Below are positions 23,035-34,221 of a stretch of DNA of 64,000 bases, in pieces. Source of the stretch: Branchiostoma floridae (lineage: Eukaryota; Chordata; Leptocardii; Amphioxiformes; Branchiostomatidae); the NCBI RefSeq assembly GCF_000003815.2, contig NW_023365714.1, positions 544,895-608,894 of the forward strand, given 5' to 3'. How positions within the stretch are numbered: position 1 is the stretch's first letter; the number at the start of each line of letters is the position of its first letter. The notes under the pieces are model-generated. The model had not been told where the DNA came from and ran no database searches. It worked only from the letters and a program-made list of their open reading frames with translations. A program made the position numbers and the translations under genes.

Positions 23035-24240
23035 ATGTTCACAAATATGAAGAGTTTGCTGGTTCTTCTGCTGATCGTGCTGAAGGAAGTTGGACCGACC
23101 GCAGCCTGCAGCAGCAGCTGTTCATCACGCTGTTGGTGCGACAACAGAGGCCTCAGCAGTGTTCCTCATTACCTGCCTACAACCATCACTCATCTGTACC
23201 TGTATAACAACAGCATCACAACCTTAAGCCAGTCCGATTTCTTCAGGTACAGCAGCCTGACAACAATAAGTCTTACTTTAAACCAGATCTCTGTAATTAA
23301 CAGCGGAGCGTTCTACAACTTGGCCAGCTTAAGTTACCTGTACCTTTACAATAACCAGTTAACTGACATTCGAGCGGACATGTTTGTGGGACTTGATAAC
23401 CTGGGGTACCTTTACCTGTATGACAACAACATCCACAGTATCGAGGCAGGAACATTTGTAAACCTGTCCCGACTGCGAACTCTGCAGCTGCACAATAACC
23501 AGTTAACCAGCCTCACAGCTGACATGTTTAAGGGACTTGATAACCTGGAGGACCTTTATCTGCACGAGAATGACATCAGCAGCATCGAAGCTGGGGCGCT
23601 GGCAAATTTGACAAAGCTCCGGGACTTGGATTTATCTCACAATAACATCAACACTTTCCCTATGGAGGCCGCATAAAATCTAAACACTTCAGGATGGCCA
23701 AGCCTTCGCATCAACGACAACCAGATGGAGACACTCCCGTCCATGGCGTATGACATACTGGCTTCCATCCTAACTGTTAACATCTCCAACAACCCCTGGC
23801 AGTGTGACTGTAGGATGCTTGGCTTTAAGCGAAAGATGACAGGTGGTCGGGAATTTGAAAAACAGATGACATGTGCAGGACCCAGTAAATTTGAGGGGGA
23901 AAGCTTGTATTCTGTAGATCACGTAGACCTGATCTTGGACCTGATCCTAGGCCCGATCTGTCAAGAGACAGCTACCTCACCCGGTGCTTCTACTGATGGT
24001 ACCTCACCCAGTTCGTTCTCGCTGCCATTGTTCCTCAGTTCGCTAGGGGGCGTGTTAGTCGGGGCTTTTCTGACCTCGGCCGTTTACTCTGCGGCATGGT
24101 GTAAAATCAGGAGGCGGAAAACAACCCCAAACCCCGTCAAATACCCGAGATATCGTTATGCAAGTCCGAGAACAGCCCCTAGCCCTGAACTAGACCTCAC
24201 TGTTGTAGATGCCGACACACACGCCACAGCTGTGGTGTAA
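23035..24240 (+). pseudogene. LRR1: LRR transmembrane receptor with one in-frame stop
   Basis: The start at 23035 lies four bases after a GTACAG acceptor, exactly as in LRR2. Parts in order: signal peptide (KSLLVLLLIVLK), LRRNT (CSSSCSSRCWCDNRGLSSVP), about seven 24-residue LRRs, an in-frame TAA at 23674-23676, then in the same frame one more LRR, LRRCT (NNPWQCDCRM), a membrane span (FLSSLGGVLVGAFLTSAVY), KIRRRK and a Tyr-containing tail ending at 24240. LRR2 has a serine codon where the TAA is. It is a pseudogene, a secreted LRR-only protein of 213 residues, or a base-call error. Confidence 0.8.
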
Positions 24241-24800
24241 CCGGCGGTTAGTGGTGTTTCATCTCACGTCCAGTTTAATGACCTGGAAGTTCAACTTGTT
24301 TATGCTGTAGATCCACACGATATCTTGAAGCTGCGCTAGTTTCAGATGCAGCACAGAAAAACGATGGAGTCTATGGCTATAACGACAGCTGGTTACAAGA
24401 GAGAAAAATGGAATTGTTGCTTTGTTATTTGATTTCTGAATGTTTTCCGTATGATTTGTTCTGTGACTGTGAGTAATGGTGAGTTTGTATTGCTTCCTGT
24501 ACTGCAGAAATACAACATTGGAATTGTGTGGTAAATAATGTTTTAACTTGCAAATGCTGTTGGTATCTTCCTGGGCTGTTGTGTGTTTTATATCTATGTT
24601 TATTAGAATTGACTCCAAGATGAAAGGGAGACCTTAAGATGTATTTCAGCACCTTTGTTGCCCTCCCACATACCTGTATATTGTTGCTTGTGGCTTTGAA
24701 ATATTCCCACATACCTGTATATTGTTGCTTGTGACTTTCAAATATTCCCACATACCTGTGTGTTGTTGCTTTCGACTTTCAAATAAATAAACTCTTATGA
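24241..24800 (+). other. LRR1 3'UTR
   Basis: Begins like the 3'UTR of LRR3 (TTTCATCTCACGTCCAGTTT and AATGACCTGGAAGTTC in both), showing the two genes share their 3' end. AATAAATAAA at about 24782 is the likely polyadenylation signal. Confidence 0.6.
24665..24787 (+). repeat. 41-bp tandem repeat, 3 copies
   Basis: The unit starts CCCACATACCTGTATATTG and recurs at 24665, 24706 and 24747. LRR3 has a single related unit near 51979-52020, so the array grew after the two genes split. Confidence 0.85.
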
Positions 24801-25859
24801 GTTTTATGTGGACTGATGTGTTAAGAGTTTTCCCTGTAGTCTACCAACAGCACATGCTGCACCGCTTGTCTCTTGGCATCACACAGTGCCAATGAGTCCT
24901 GCCGAAATAAATGGCTGCGTATAACTGTACTTTCATAAACATACTACATATCAATACAATCCAGACCTTCGAAAGCTATGCTGGTTATCTACACACACAC
25001 ACTGAGATTTGTAATGAAAATTAGCCTGCTTGTGCTCAGTGCAGTCCCGGATAGAAAACCATCCATGCCACCAGTTTTACTCTTGGACCTGTAGTCCTGT
25101 GCTATTTTTACGCCAAGACGCCAGGGGGCGCTGGTACACAGTAGCGAAGTGCGGCCACACCTGTGGACTTCCTGTTTCACGGAGCCAGTCGCGAGTTGGG
25201 ATCTCCGATGTTTAGGTTTACCCCAGTTGAGAAGTAGAACATAAGTTCGACCTGAACAACTTGTGTTACAATCTCTTCCGTTACCGCCGACAACACAGAC
25301 CTGACAAGACTGCACAGGTGAGTACTGAATGTGTGAACTGGACAGGTGTGCTGAGCAGGTGTACTGAACAGGTATGCTGAACGAGTGTGTACGTACGTAC
25401 GTAAAGATTTCTTTGTAAAATGTCGTGTGCAACAAGAACGCCATGTCTCAAAGCACGATTTTGATGCTGGCTGTGACAGAACCAACCACCGACAAGGATC
25501 TAAGACGCAGCTTTATGTGTAGCAAGACAGACGAACTTTCGGCAGGCCGACACGTGCATGGCTGTGTACTCACGTGTAACAAATCGTACGAGGGATCAAA
25601 TCGCACCACGTATGTGACCGCGCCCTTAGTAAAGTCTGCCATACAGAGAAGAACGGCCTGAATACTTAACTGTATTACTGAATACGTTTCCTTAGCGTCA
25701 ACAAAAAGTTGACATGTGCAGCAAACAGTGTGTGTTTTGGTGTGTTCGATCTAGACAGCTGTGCGGTTAGAGAGGTTAGTTTACAATGGTCATGTGCATT
25801 TCTTGTTTACGCTCTGACGTAGACAGAATTAAAGCACTGGAGAAAAAACTTAGTGTGGA

Positions 25860-26000
25860 ATCGTGTGGCGTATCTGCAGGGTGTTTGGCCCAGAGGTCCC
25901 GGGTTAGAATCCTGTCATGCTACCGATTTTATACCCTTGTGAAAGACCAGTTGACACGACTTTCCTCACTCCACCTAGGTGCGAAAATGGGTACATGTAT
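25860..26000 (+). mobile_element. tRNA-derived SINE
   Basis: Contains a box-A-like GTGGCGTATCTGCAGGG, a box-B-like GGGTTAGAATCC, then CCTTGTGAAAGACCAG, ACACGACTTTCCTCACTCC and AGGTGCGAAAATGGGTAC. This order is typical of invertebrate/amphioxus tRNA-type SINEs with a conserved central domain. Box B is mutated, so it is probably not transcribed. The exact ends were not determined. Confidence 0.75.
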
Positions 26001-26232
26001 GACGTCAGTTAGGAAGATAAAGGCAGTTTAAGGAAAAGGATGTAAATATTAAAATACTTTATCTACTTGAGAGCAACATTGTCCATGTCTGCCCAAAAGC
26101 AATACCAAGAATCACTGGAATGAAGGCCACCAGGAAACGTGTGTTAATCGTTGAGTGACCCCTGTTAGACAATCAATAATCCGCTGCAGACAGGTAATGT
26201 TTAACCGCTGTATGGTGATCACGCGCTTACAA

Positions 26233-26262
26233 CCCCCCCCCCCCCCACACACACACACACAG
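26233..26262 (+). repeat. Poly-C/(CA)n low-complexity tract
   Basis: About 14 C followed by CA repeats. Absent from the otherwise colinear TPR4 flank near 58697. Confidence 0.9.
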
Positions 26263-27116
26263 GTTGTAGGTATGAAGGTGGTTAATGTTTAGCAGGTGTA
26301 TGGTGATCACGAGGTTACATCGTCACCCAGTTGCAGGTATCAAAGTGGTTAATGTTTAACCTATGTGTAGTGGTTACATCACCACCAGCTATATTGCATC
26401 ATCCACCCCAGTTACGAGTCCAGGTAACGGTGCCGTATATGGCACTACCTGTGGTAAAAATATTATTTCTTTAGAGGCAAACAGTGCATAATCATTTTGG
26501 TTACATAAACATGGCTGGTGAAAAACGTTCCTTTGAGAAGTCAACAGTGCATAATCATCGTGAATATTGGCACTTGCAAGTTATTAGCATGTTTGCCAAC
26601 TTCTCAAAAAACGTTTTTTCCCGAGCCGTGCTGCCAGAGTTCCAACTGCATATCCTGTTCATTTTAACGTCACGCACGGATATTAACTTTATTTTGGGGA
26701 CAGGATTTAACAATGAGTATGACTCTGAGGTTCGCTATTCAAACACATCAGAAGGGAGTGTATTTTATACTAACGTCCATGTTGACGTGAGTGTATTAAA
26801 GAACTTATATTATATGTTATATTTCAGTGCCATTGGTGTCATGAGCTCGTAAAGTTGCTTCTTAGCTTCAGTAAGGAGGTTAACCTGCTTGGCTTCCAAA
26901 CTGAATTCTTTTCTGTCTGTCTGATGGTGATCGTATTTGTTCTTTAGGTCTGTGGCTTCAAACCTGTCAAGACCAACAGACATGTGTTTTAGAGTTAAGA
27001 GCGTGGAAAACACCTTACAAGGAGGTACTAATGAGCAAGAGACACTGAGTAAGCTACTACTACAACTACTACTACCACTACTGAGTAAGTAGAGGACGAG
27101 GAAACATACTTCGCAG

Positions 27117-27863
27117 ATGGAAGCCAAGGGCGCGTCTTTAAAACAAATAATCATGGAGAAGACAAACGCCAGACTGTCAGCAGTGGCGGAGGAGTTTCAG
27201 GAACTGGACCTGCTCTTCGCCCGCGGTTCTGATCTGCATGTTGTACAGAAGGGATACGCACGGAAGCTGATCCACGCCATCAGTACGGAGAATAAGGTCC
27301 GGAAGTGTGAGGCGTTAAAAAGCCTGGGAGATCTGTACCTGCAAAAAGCAAAGAAAAAGGATCAAAAGGTTGATGATTTCCACAAGGCCTGTGCGCTGTA
27401 TAAGGAAGTCTTACGGTACCTCAGAAGTAAGGAGGAGAGGCAAGTTCTACAGCATCGTATCAGATATGCGGAGAAATGTACGAAGCTGACACGTAATCAA
27501 AACCGTACGAAATCGGGGCCCGTGAAATCAGCTAATGTCACCTTATCAGTGACTGAGACACTTCAAGAAGTAGAAGAAAAGGCCAAGATGAAAGGATCCG
27601 ACGTGATACCTTTAATTGAAGGTTATACAAATGCCTTCGTAGAGGCGATCGTAGATAGAGACAATCGTCTGAAAACAGAGTCTTTGAAAAGCCTCGGAGA
27701 CCTGTACCTGAAGAAGGGAAGGGTTGGCAGGGACGAGGCAGCATTCACCAAAGCAGCTGGCCTGTACCGAGCGGCGCTGGACCGCTGTGAAGATTCAGAC
27801 GGCAGAGAAACACTGAAGCACCGCATCAAGTACGCGGAGAAAGTCAAGGAAAAAGTAAAGAAG
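27117..27863 (+). CDS. TPR2 exon 1
   Basis: The acceptor TTCGCAG directly precedes the ATG at 27117, which adds 12 residues before the ATG conserved in paralogues (27153). Encodes two helical repeats ([55 protein letters not shown]). Donor AAG/GTGAGA. Three homopolymer bases are missing between 27905 and 27934 compared with TPR4, just before the gap, suggesting low read quality. Confidence 0.85.
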
Positions 27864-30800
27864 GTGAGAAAGCCTACTGGTTACTGTATTTGTTGTATTC
27901 TCTTCTGTTAACAGGATGTTGTTGAAGAATAAGTNNNNNNNNNNNNNNNNNNNNNNNNNNNNNNNNNNNNNNNNNNNNNNNNNNNNNNNNNNNNNNNNNN
28001 NNNNNNNNNNNNNNNNNNNNNNNNNNNNNNNNNNNNNNNNNNNNNNNNNNNNNNNNNNNNNNNNNNNNNNNNNNNNNNNNNNNNNNNNNNNNNNNNNNNN
28101 NNNNNNNNNNNNNNNNNNNNNNNNNNNNNNNNNNNNNNNNNNNNNNNNNNNNNNNNNNNNNNNNNNNNNNNNNNNNNNNNNNNNNNNNNNNNNNNNNNNN
28201 NNNNNNNNNNNNNNNNNNNNNNNNNNNNNNNNNNNNNNNNNNNNNNNNNNNNNNNNNNNNNNNNNNNNNNNNNNNNNNNNNNNNNNNNNNNNNNNNNNNN
28301 NNNNNNNNNNNNNNNNNNNNNNNNNNNNNNNNNNNNNNNNNNNNNNNNNNNNNNNNNNNNNNNNNNNNNNNNNNNNNNNNNNNNNNNNNNNNNNNNNNNN
28401 NNNNNNNNNNNNNNNNNNNNNNNNNNNNNNNNNNNNNNNNNNNNNNNNNNNNNNNNNNNNNNNNNNNNNNNNNNNNNNNNNNNNNNNNNNNNNNNNNNNN
28501 NNNNNNNNNNNNNNNNNNNNNNNNNNNNNNNNNNNNNNNNNNNNNNNNNNNNNNNNNNNNNNNNNNNNNNNNNNNNNNNNNNNNNNNNNNNNNNNNNNNN
28601 NNNNNNNNNNNNNNNNNNNNNNNNNNNNNNNNNNNNNNNNNNNNNNNNNNNNNNNNNNNNNNNNNNNNNNNNNNNNNNNNNNNNNNNNNNNNNNNNNNNN
28701 NNNNNNNNNNNNNNNNNNNNNNNNNNNNNNNNNNNNNNNNNNNNNNNNNNNNNNNNNNNNNNNNNNNNNNNNNNNNNNNNTCTGGGGAACTATAGAGAAG
28801 ATGCACAAAAACGGCGTCATCAGCAGTGAGAACGCGCATCACCTGATGGTGCTGGTCAGCATCTCAGCAGAACTGAGGCTGCGGACATACATGAATAACC
28901 GTCGGCAGGTGGAGAACATGTCAGCCTTATCGTCAATGTCAACGGATAGAGATATTGATGAGGCATTGCAGAAAGTGTTTTACTTTTCCAATGTAAAACA
29001 GCTGATGAGATACTACAACACAGCAATACCACTCAAGCGACAATTTGATGTCAACCAGGAAGAGCCGTCAGTTCTATTTGACAATTCTCCAGACCTGCAA
29101 AGACAGGTATACGAAAGTCTGTGTGATTATACGAAAATGAAGACGTGCGCAGAAAATGCAGTTCAAGAAGCGCAGCAAAGGTATGGAAAAGACGTTGCAC
29201 ATCCTGAAATTGGTCGGTTACTGCAAAATTTGGGTGTGACCTGTGTATATTTAGGTGATCACAAAGCAGCAGTCACCTATCTCGAACAGTCTTTAGAAAT
29301 GAAGCAGAGCGTCTATGGTGAGAACACCGCACATCCTGAAATTTGCGTGTCACTCTGCAACTTGGGTGCCGCATGGGTGAAACTTGGTGATCCCGGAAAG
29401 GCCATAAAATACTTCGAACAGTCACTAACGATGCAGCGGAGCATCCATGGTGAGGACACCAAACATCCTGACATTGCCGTCTCACTTGGAAGCTTGGGTG
29501 GCGCCTTTAAGGAGCTAGGTGACCACAGAAAGGCCATCACCTTTCACGAACAGGCACTCCAGATGAGGCGGAGTATCTATGGGGAGGACACGGCACATCC
29601 TAACATTGCTGTTTCTCTGCAAAATTTGGGTGCGGCTTGGGGAGACCTTAATGATCACAGAAAGTCCCTTAGCTACTTTCAACAGTCATTAAAGATGCGG
29701 AAAACTATCTATGGCGAGAACACTGTACATCCTGACATTGCCGGAGCACTTGGCGATGTGGGGCACGCCTGGACAAAGCTCGGCGATTACAGAAAGGCCA
29801 TCAGCCATGGCGAACAGGCACTACAGATGGGGAGGATCATCCATAGTGACACGCCACATCCCGACATTGCCAGCTCACTTCACAGCTTGGGTGATGCCTG
29901 GAAGGACCTTGGTGATCATAGAAAGGCCGTCAGCTGTTACGAACAGTCACTACAGATGAGGCGGACTATCTATGGTGAAGACGGTAAACATATTAATGAT
30001 GCAATATTACTTAGCAGCTTGGGTTTCTCCCTCGGCAAGCTTGGTGAGCTCAGAAAGGCAATCAGCATTCATGAACAGTCACTACAGATGTACCAGAGTA
30101 TCCATGGTGAGGACACCGCACATCCTGACATCGCTTACTCACTCCACAACTTGCGTGGCGCCTGGAGTCACCTTGGTGAACACAGNNNNNNNNNNNNNNN
30201 NNNNNNNNNNNNNNNNNNNNNNNNNNNNNNNNNNNNNNNNNNNNNNNNNNNNNNNNNNNNNNNNNNNNNNNNNNNNNNNNNNNNNNNNNNNNNNNNNNNN
30301 NNNNNNNNNNNNNNNNNNNNNNNNNNNNNNNNNNNNNNNNNNNNNNNNNNNNNNNNNNNNNNNNNNNNNNNNNNNNNNACCGCACATCCTGACATCGCTA
30401 AGTCACTCAACGGCCTGGGCATCGCCTGGAGGAACCTTGGTAACCACAGAAAGGCCGTCAGCTATCATGAACAGTCACTACAGATGAGGCGGAGTATCTA
30501 TGGTGAGATCACTGCAGATCCTCTCACTGCCGAGTCACTTTACAACTTGGGTGTTGCCTGGAGTGATCTTGGTGATCAAAGAAAGGCCATCGGCTATCTT
30601 GAACAGGCATTACAGATGAGACGGAGTATCCATGGAGAGAACACGCCACATCCTGACATTGCATTGTCACTTAGCAGTATGGGGACCGCCTGGTATAAGC
30701 TCGGTGACAACAAAGAGGCGAGACCTTATTTCGCTCAGTCACTAGAGATGTACCGAAGTGTCCATGGCGACAACACTGCACATACTGACATCGCCCGCGT

Positions 30801-31977
30801 GCTTAACGACTTGGGTATCACTTCGAATAACGTAGGTGACCATAGAAAAGCCGTCAGCTACCATCAACAGGCACTACAGATGAGGCGGAGTATCCATGGC
30901 GAGGGCACTGAACATCTTGATATTGCCGCGTCTCTTCTCAACTTGGGGGCGGCCTGGGCCGGGCTTGGGGATCATGAAAAGGCCATCAGCCATTTAGAAC
31001 AGTCACTTCAGATGCATCGGAGCATCCATGGTGAAGACACTGCACATCCTGACATCGCAGACTCCCTCCACAACTTGGGTCTCGCCTGGAGTAAGATCGG
31101 TGATCACAGAAAGGCCGCCAGTTATCACGAGCAATCACTGCAGATGAGGCGGAGAACCTTCGGTGAAAACACGGCGCATCCTAAGACTGCCGAGTCAATT
31201 GTCAGCTTGGGTCAGAGCTGGAGCAACCTTGGTGATCACAGAAAGGCCGTCGGTTTTTACAAACAGGCACTTCAGATGAGGCGGGGTGTCTATGGAGAGG
31301 ACGCTCCACATCCTGATATTGCCTCGTCACTTAACAGCTTAGGAGCAGCCTGGCATGACCTTGGTGATTACAGGAAGGCCATCAGATACTATGAACAGTC
31401 ATTACAGATGAGGCGGAATATCTATGGTAAGGACACTGCTCATACTGATATCGCCATATCACTTAGCAACTTGGGTATCGTATGGAGTGACCTTGGCGAT
31501 CACAGAAAGGCCATCGGCTATCACGAACAGGCACTACAGATGAGGCGGAGTCTCCATGGCAAGAACACCGCACATCTTGACATTGTTGGTACACTTGGCA
31601 GTCTGGGTACCGCCTGGAGGAAACTCGGGGATTACAGAAAGGCTGTCGGCTATTATGAACAATCGCTGAAGATGAGGCGAAGTATCCATGGTGAGGACAC
31701 TGCGCATCCCAAAATCGCCGCGACGTTTGACAACTTAGGAGCTGCCTGGAGTCAACTCGGTCATCACAGAAAGGCCGTCAGCTATGCGGAACAGGCACTA
31801 CAGATGAGGAAAACTCTGTATGGCGAGAACACTGCGCATCCCCACATCGCCAACTCACTTGGCAACCTGAGTGTTGCTTGGAGGAACCTTGGTGACCAGA
31901 GAAAAGGCTTGATGTATTATGAACTGGCGTTGCAGATGAAGAGGGAATGTGAAAGAAATAAGAACAGCACATCTTGA
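27117..31977 (+). CDS. TPR2: nucleotidyltransferase-TPR protein (gene span, gapped)
   Basis: Same architecture as TPR1. Coding exon 1 is 27117-27863; a sized gap of 846 N hides the linker exons and the nucleotidyltransferase domain; the last exon resumes at 28781 and ends at a TGA at 31975-31977. About 22-23 TPRs follow the spacer. A 193-N gap sits in the array. TPR2 is nearly identical to TPR4 wherever both are readable in the array, so the missing parts can be predicted from TPR4 (60212-62158). The homologous segment there is about 1.9 kb, so the 846-N size is too small or the gap hides a deletion. Confidence 0.8.
27935..28780. other. Assembly gap, 846 N
   Basis: Hides TPR2 linker exons and most of the nucleotidyltransferase region. 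Confidence 0.95.
28781..31977 (+). CDS. TPR2 last exon, spacer and TPR array
   Basis: Resumes inside the helical spacer ([20 protein letters not shown]) and continues with [11 protein letters not shown] and the array. Units match LGDHRKA-SYHEQ-LQMRRSI-GE-TAHPDIA. The last unit is followed by an abrupt end; the terminal bases look like a unit read out of frame (CAGCACATCTTGATGTTGCC), so the stop may come from a one-base slip. Confidence 0.85.
30186..30378. other. Assembly gap, 193 N
   Basis: The corresponding interval in TPR4 (63564-63756) is also exactly 193 bp. Confidence 0.95.
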
Positions 31978-32414
31978 TGTTGCCATTTTCCTGAGGGATA
32001 TTGTACCTACCTAACTATTTCCCTGGCCTCTAGATCGTTGGGGGTGGGGGGGGGGGGGGGGGGGGGGCCAAGGTTAACATGAAAAAAAAAAGTTTTTTTT
32101 CCACCAAAAAAAGCCTCTTTTGGATGGTAAAAAGGGACCCCCAAACAGGGGTTTTATCCTGGCAAGAGGCATGAAAGCCCTTACGTCATCATCCGGGGCA
32201 ATGATCGAAGGGAAAAAAAACGGTCCCGGAAAAGAAGCTGCAGTTTCCCCCCCGGAAAATTTCTAAAATTAGACAAAATTTTAGCCAAAAAAATCCCCCC
32301 CTGAAAGCCGTCAAGCTTAAAAAAACTGTTCCCCCAAAGCCATCATTTGATTAACTACAGGGTTTCCGGGCAAAAGGAGGTCTTCGGGGGAAAAGTTTTT
32401 TTTTAATTGCTTAA
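31978..32414. other. Low-quality sequence after TPR2
   Basis: From about 32040 the bases show inflated homopolymers (a G-run of more than 20, then A, T and C runs), typical of poor read ends. Nothing should be annotated from this stretch. Confidence 0.75.
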
Positions 32415-32677
32415 GGGGGAAATTCAGAAAAAATTCTTGGGAAAAGAGGCCATGTTGAAAAAAGTTTTAAAAAATTTTATTCCAATTGGAAATGGAAACG
32501 GGCCTGTCAATTCAGCCTTAGGGCTGCCATCTGAAAAATGTATATGTGAATTGTTTGAAAAAACCAGCCATCCCCTTCCTCAAAAAAAGGATTTGACTTG
32601 ACATGACCCGCCGGGATTGCAAAAGGTTACGGGTTTTACCCCGGGAGCTAAATACCTTGCTTTAAAAACTAAAACCC
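32415..32677 (+). other. Degraded duplicate of 32778-33040 (assembly artefact)
   Basis: Aligns base for base, offset about 363, with the clean sequence across the gap: ATTTTATTCCAATTG, CAGCCTTAGGGCTGCCATCT, TATATGTGAATTGTTTGA and ATTTGACTTGACATGAC occur in both. Differences are mostly T to A/G/C changes that lengthen homopolymers. Confidence 0.85.
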
Positions 32678-32777
32678 NNNNNNNNNNNNNNNNNNNNNNN
32701 NNNNNNNNNNNNNNNNNNNNNNNNNNNNNNNNNNNNNNNNNNNNNNNNNNNNNNNNNNNNNNNNNNNNNNNNNNNNN
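32678..32777. other. Assembly gap, 100 N
   Basis: Placeholder-size gap between two copies of the same sequence, so it is probably a false gap. Confidence 0.95.
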
Positions 32778-33491
32778 ATGGTGATATTCAGTAATATTCT
32801 TGTGTAATGATGTCATGTTGTAAATAGTTTTAACAGATTTTATTCCAATTGTAAATGTAAACGTGCCTGTCAATTCAGCCTTAGGGCTGCCATCTGAGAC
32901 ATGTATATGTGAATTGTTTGAATAAACCAGTCATCGTCATCATCAAATAAAGGATTTGACTTGACATGACTCGACTGTATTGCTAAATGTTACTGGTTTT
33001 ACTCATGTAGCTGATTACGTTGCTTTGAAAGCTAAGACGCCAGGGGGCGCGAGTGCAAAAGGACGTTCTCGTTGTAACCAAAACCCAATGTGTAATGACT
33101 CAAGCCACAACAAATTAAGCAAACTCATTTATTCCAAACCGCCAGATAATGTAGTTAGTTGTTACAATAAAAACAAAAAAACCTCCACACCCCTCTTTAT
33201 TACATGTAACAGTCCAGGCGTAAATCCCCCTTCCCAGACACCCCCGCGCGGTACAAAAGGTGTGGCCACACCTGGGGACTTCCGGGTACGCTGGTGGCAG
33301 TCCTAGTTTTGCCCGAAAAACGTAAATTTGATTTGAACAACTTACGGATTGAATCTGTTTTGGGTACAGAAGAGAACACACTAAAGGCAATTCTGCACAG
33401 GTGGGTACGGGTTACGTTGTACATTCGTCTTTAATACAGTATGCAACACTCAGCCTACGTATAAAATGTCGAAAGCCAAGGGTGTGTCGTC
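32778..33491 (+). promoter_or_regulatory. TPR3 upstream region and 5'UTR exon
   Basis: A GAATAAACCAG and an AATAAAGG near 32920-32950 may be the 3' end of the preceding gene or of a retroposon. A CTCF-like block is at 33036-33054. GTGGCCACACCTGGGGACTT at about 33263 matches the TPR2 and TPR4 flanks. The predicted 5'UTR exon ends at 33400 (CTGCACAG/GTGGGT). After the acceptor near 33440, an ATG opens a 9-codon uORF whose TGA overlaps the ATG at 33492. Confidence 0.55.
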
Positions 33492-34217
33492 ATGACAAAA
33501 ATAAACATGGAGCAGACAAACGGCAGACTGTCAGCAGTGGTGGCGGAGTTTCAGGAACTTGACCTGCTCTTCGCCAGCGGTTCTGATCTGGATGTTGTGG
33601 AGAAGGGATACGCACGGAAGCTGATCCACGCCATCAGTACGGGGAATAAAGTCCTGAAGTGTGAGGCGTTAAAAAGCCTGGGAGATTTGTACCTGCATAA
33701 GGCGAAGATGAAGGGGCAAAAGGCGAGGAACTTCCACAGGTCCTGTGCCTTGTACGAAGAACTCTTAACAAGTTGTAGAAGCGAAGAAGAGAAGCAAGTT
33801 ATGCAGCACCGCATCAGATATGCAGAGAAATGCACGAGACTGGCTCACAGGCACAAGTGCACTGAACCGGAAAACAAGGTTTCAGCCAGTGTCGCATTAG
33901 GCTTAGCCGTGTCGGCGAAGCTTCAGGAAGTGAAAGAAAAGACTCAGATGAAAGGTGTGGCGCCACTGATCGAAGCTTATACAAACTTATTCGTGCAAGC
34001 AATTATGGATGGACATGTATGTCTGGAAACGGAGTCTTTGAAAACACTTGGAGACCTGTACCTTGAGAAGGGAAGGGTTGGCAGGGACGAGGCAGCGTTC
34101 ACCACAGCAGCTGGCCTGTACCGAGCGGCGCTGGACCGCTGTGAAGATTCAGATGGCAGAGAAACACTGGAGCACCGCATCAAGTACGCAGAGAAGGTCA
34201 AGGAAAAAGTACAGAAG
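33492..34217 (+). CDS. TPR3 exon 1
   Basis: The family-conserved start is the internal ATG at 33507 (MEQTNGRLSAV). Two helical repeats as in the paralogues; the region between them (about 33850-33950) is the most diverged part. Donor AAG/GTAA runs straight into the gap. Confidence 0.85.
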
Positions 34218-34221
34218 GTAA

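Larger units (their letters stand above)
24820..26820 (+). promoter_or_regulatory. TPR2 upstream region and 5'UTR exon
   Basis: Colinear with 57.72-59.2 kb in front of TPR4. A CTCF-like block is at 25117-25135. A 5'UTR exon is predicted to end at 25317 (CTGCACAG/GTGAGT), a donor also present at 58157 (TPR4) and, with GTGGGT, at 33400 (TPR3). A SINE (about 25700-26060) is inserted here and is absent from the TPR4 flank. Further conserved blocks are at 26130-26430 and 26460-26800. Confidence 0.6.

Noticed and set aside
25862-25935. Functional tRNA gene
   Set aside because: Box B is mutated, no cloverleaf could be drawn by eye, and the SINE-specific central sequence follows.
32407-32601. Lysine-rich ORF near the 32678 gap
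   Set aside because: Arises from homopolymer errors in a degraded duplicate of 32778-33040.
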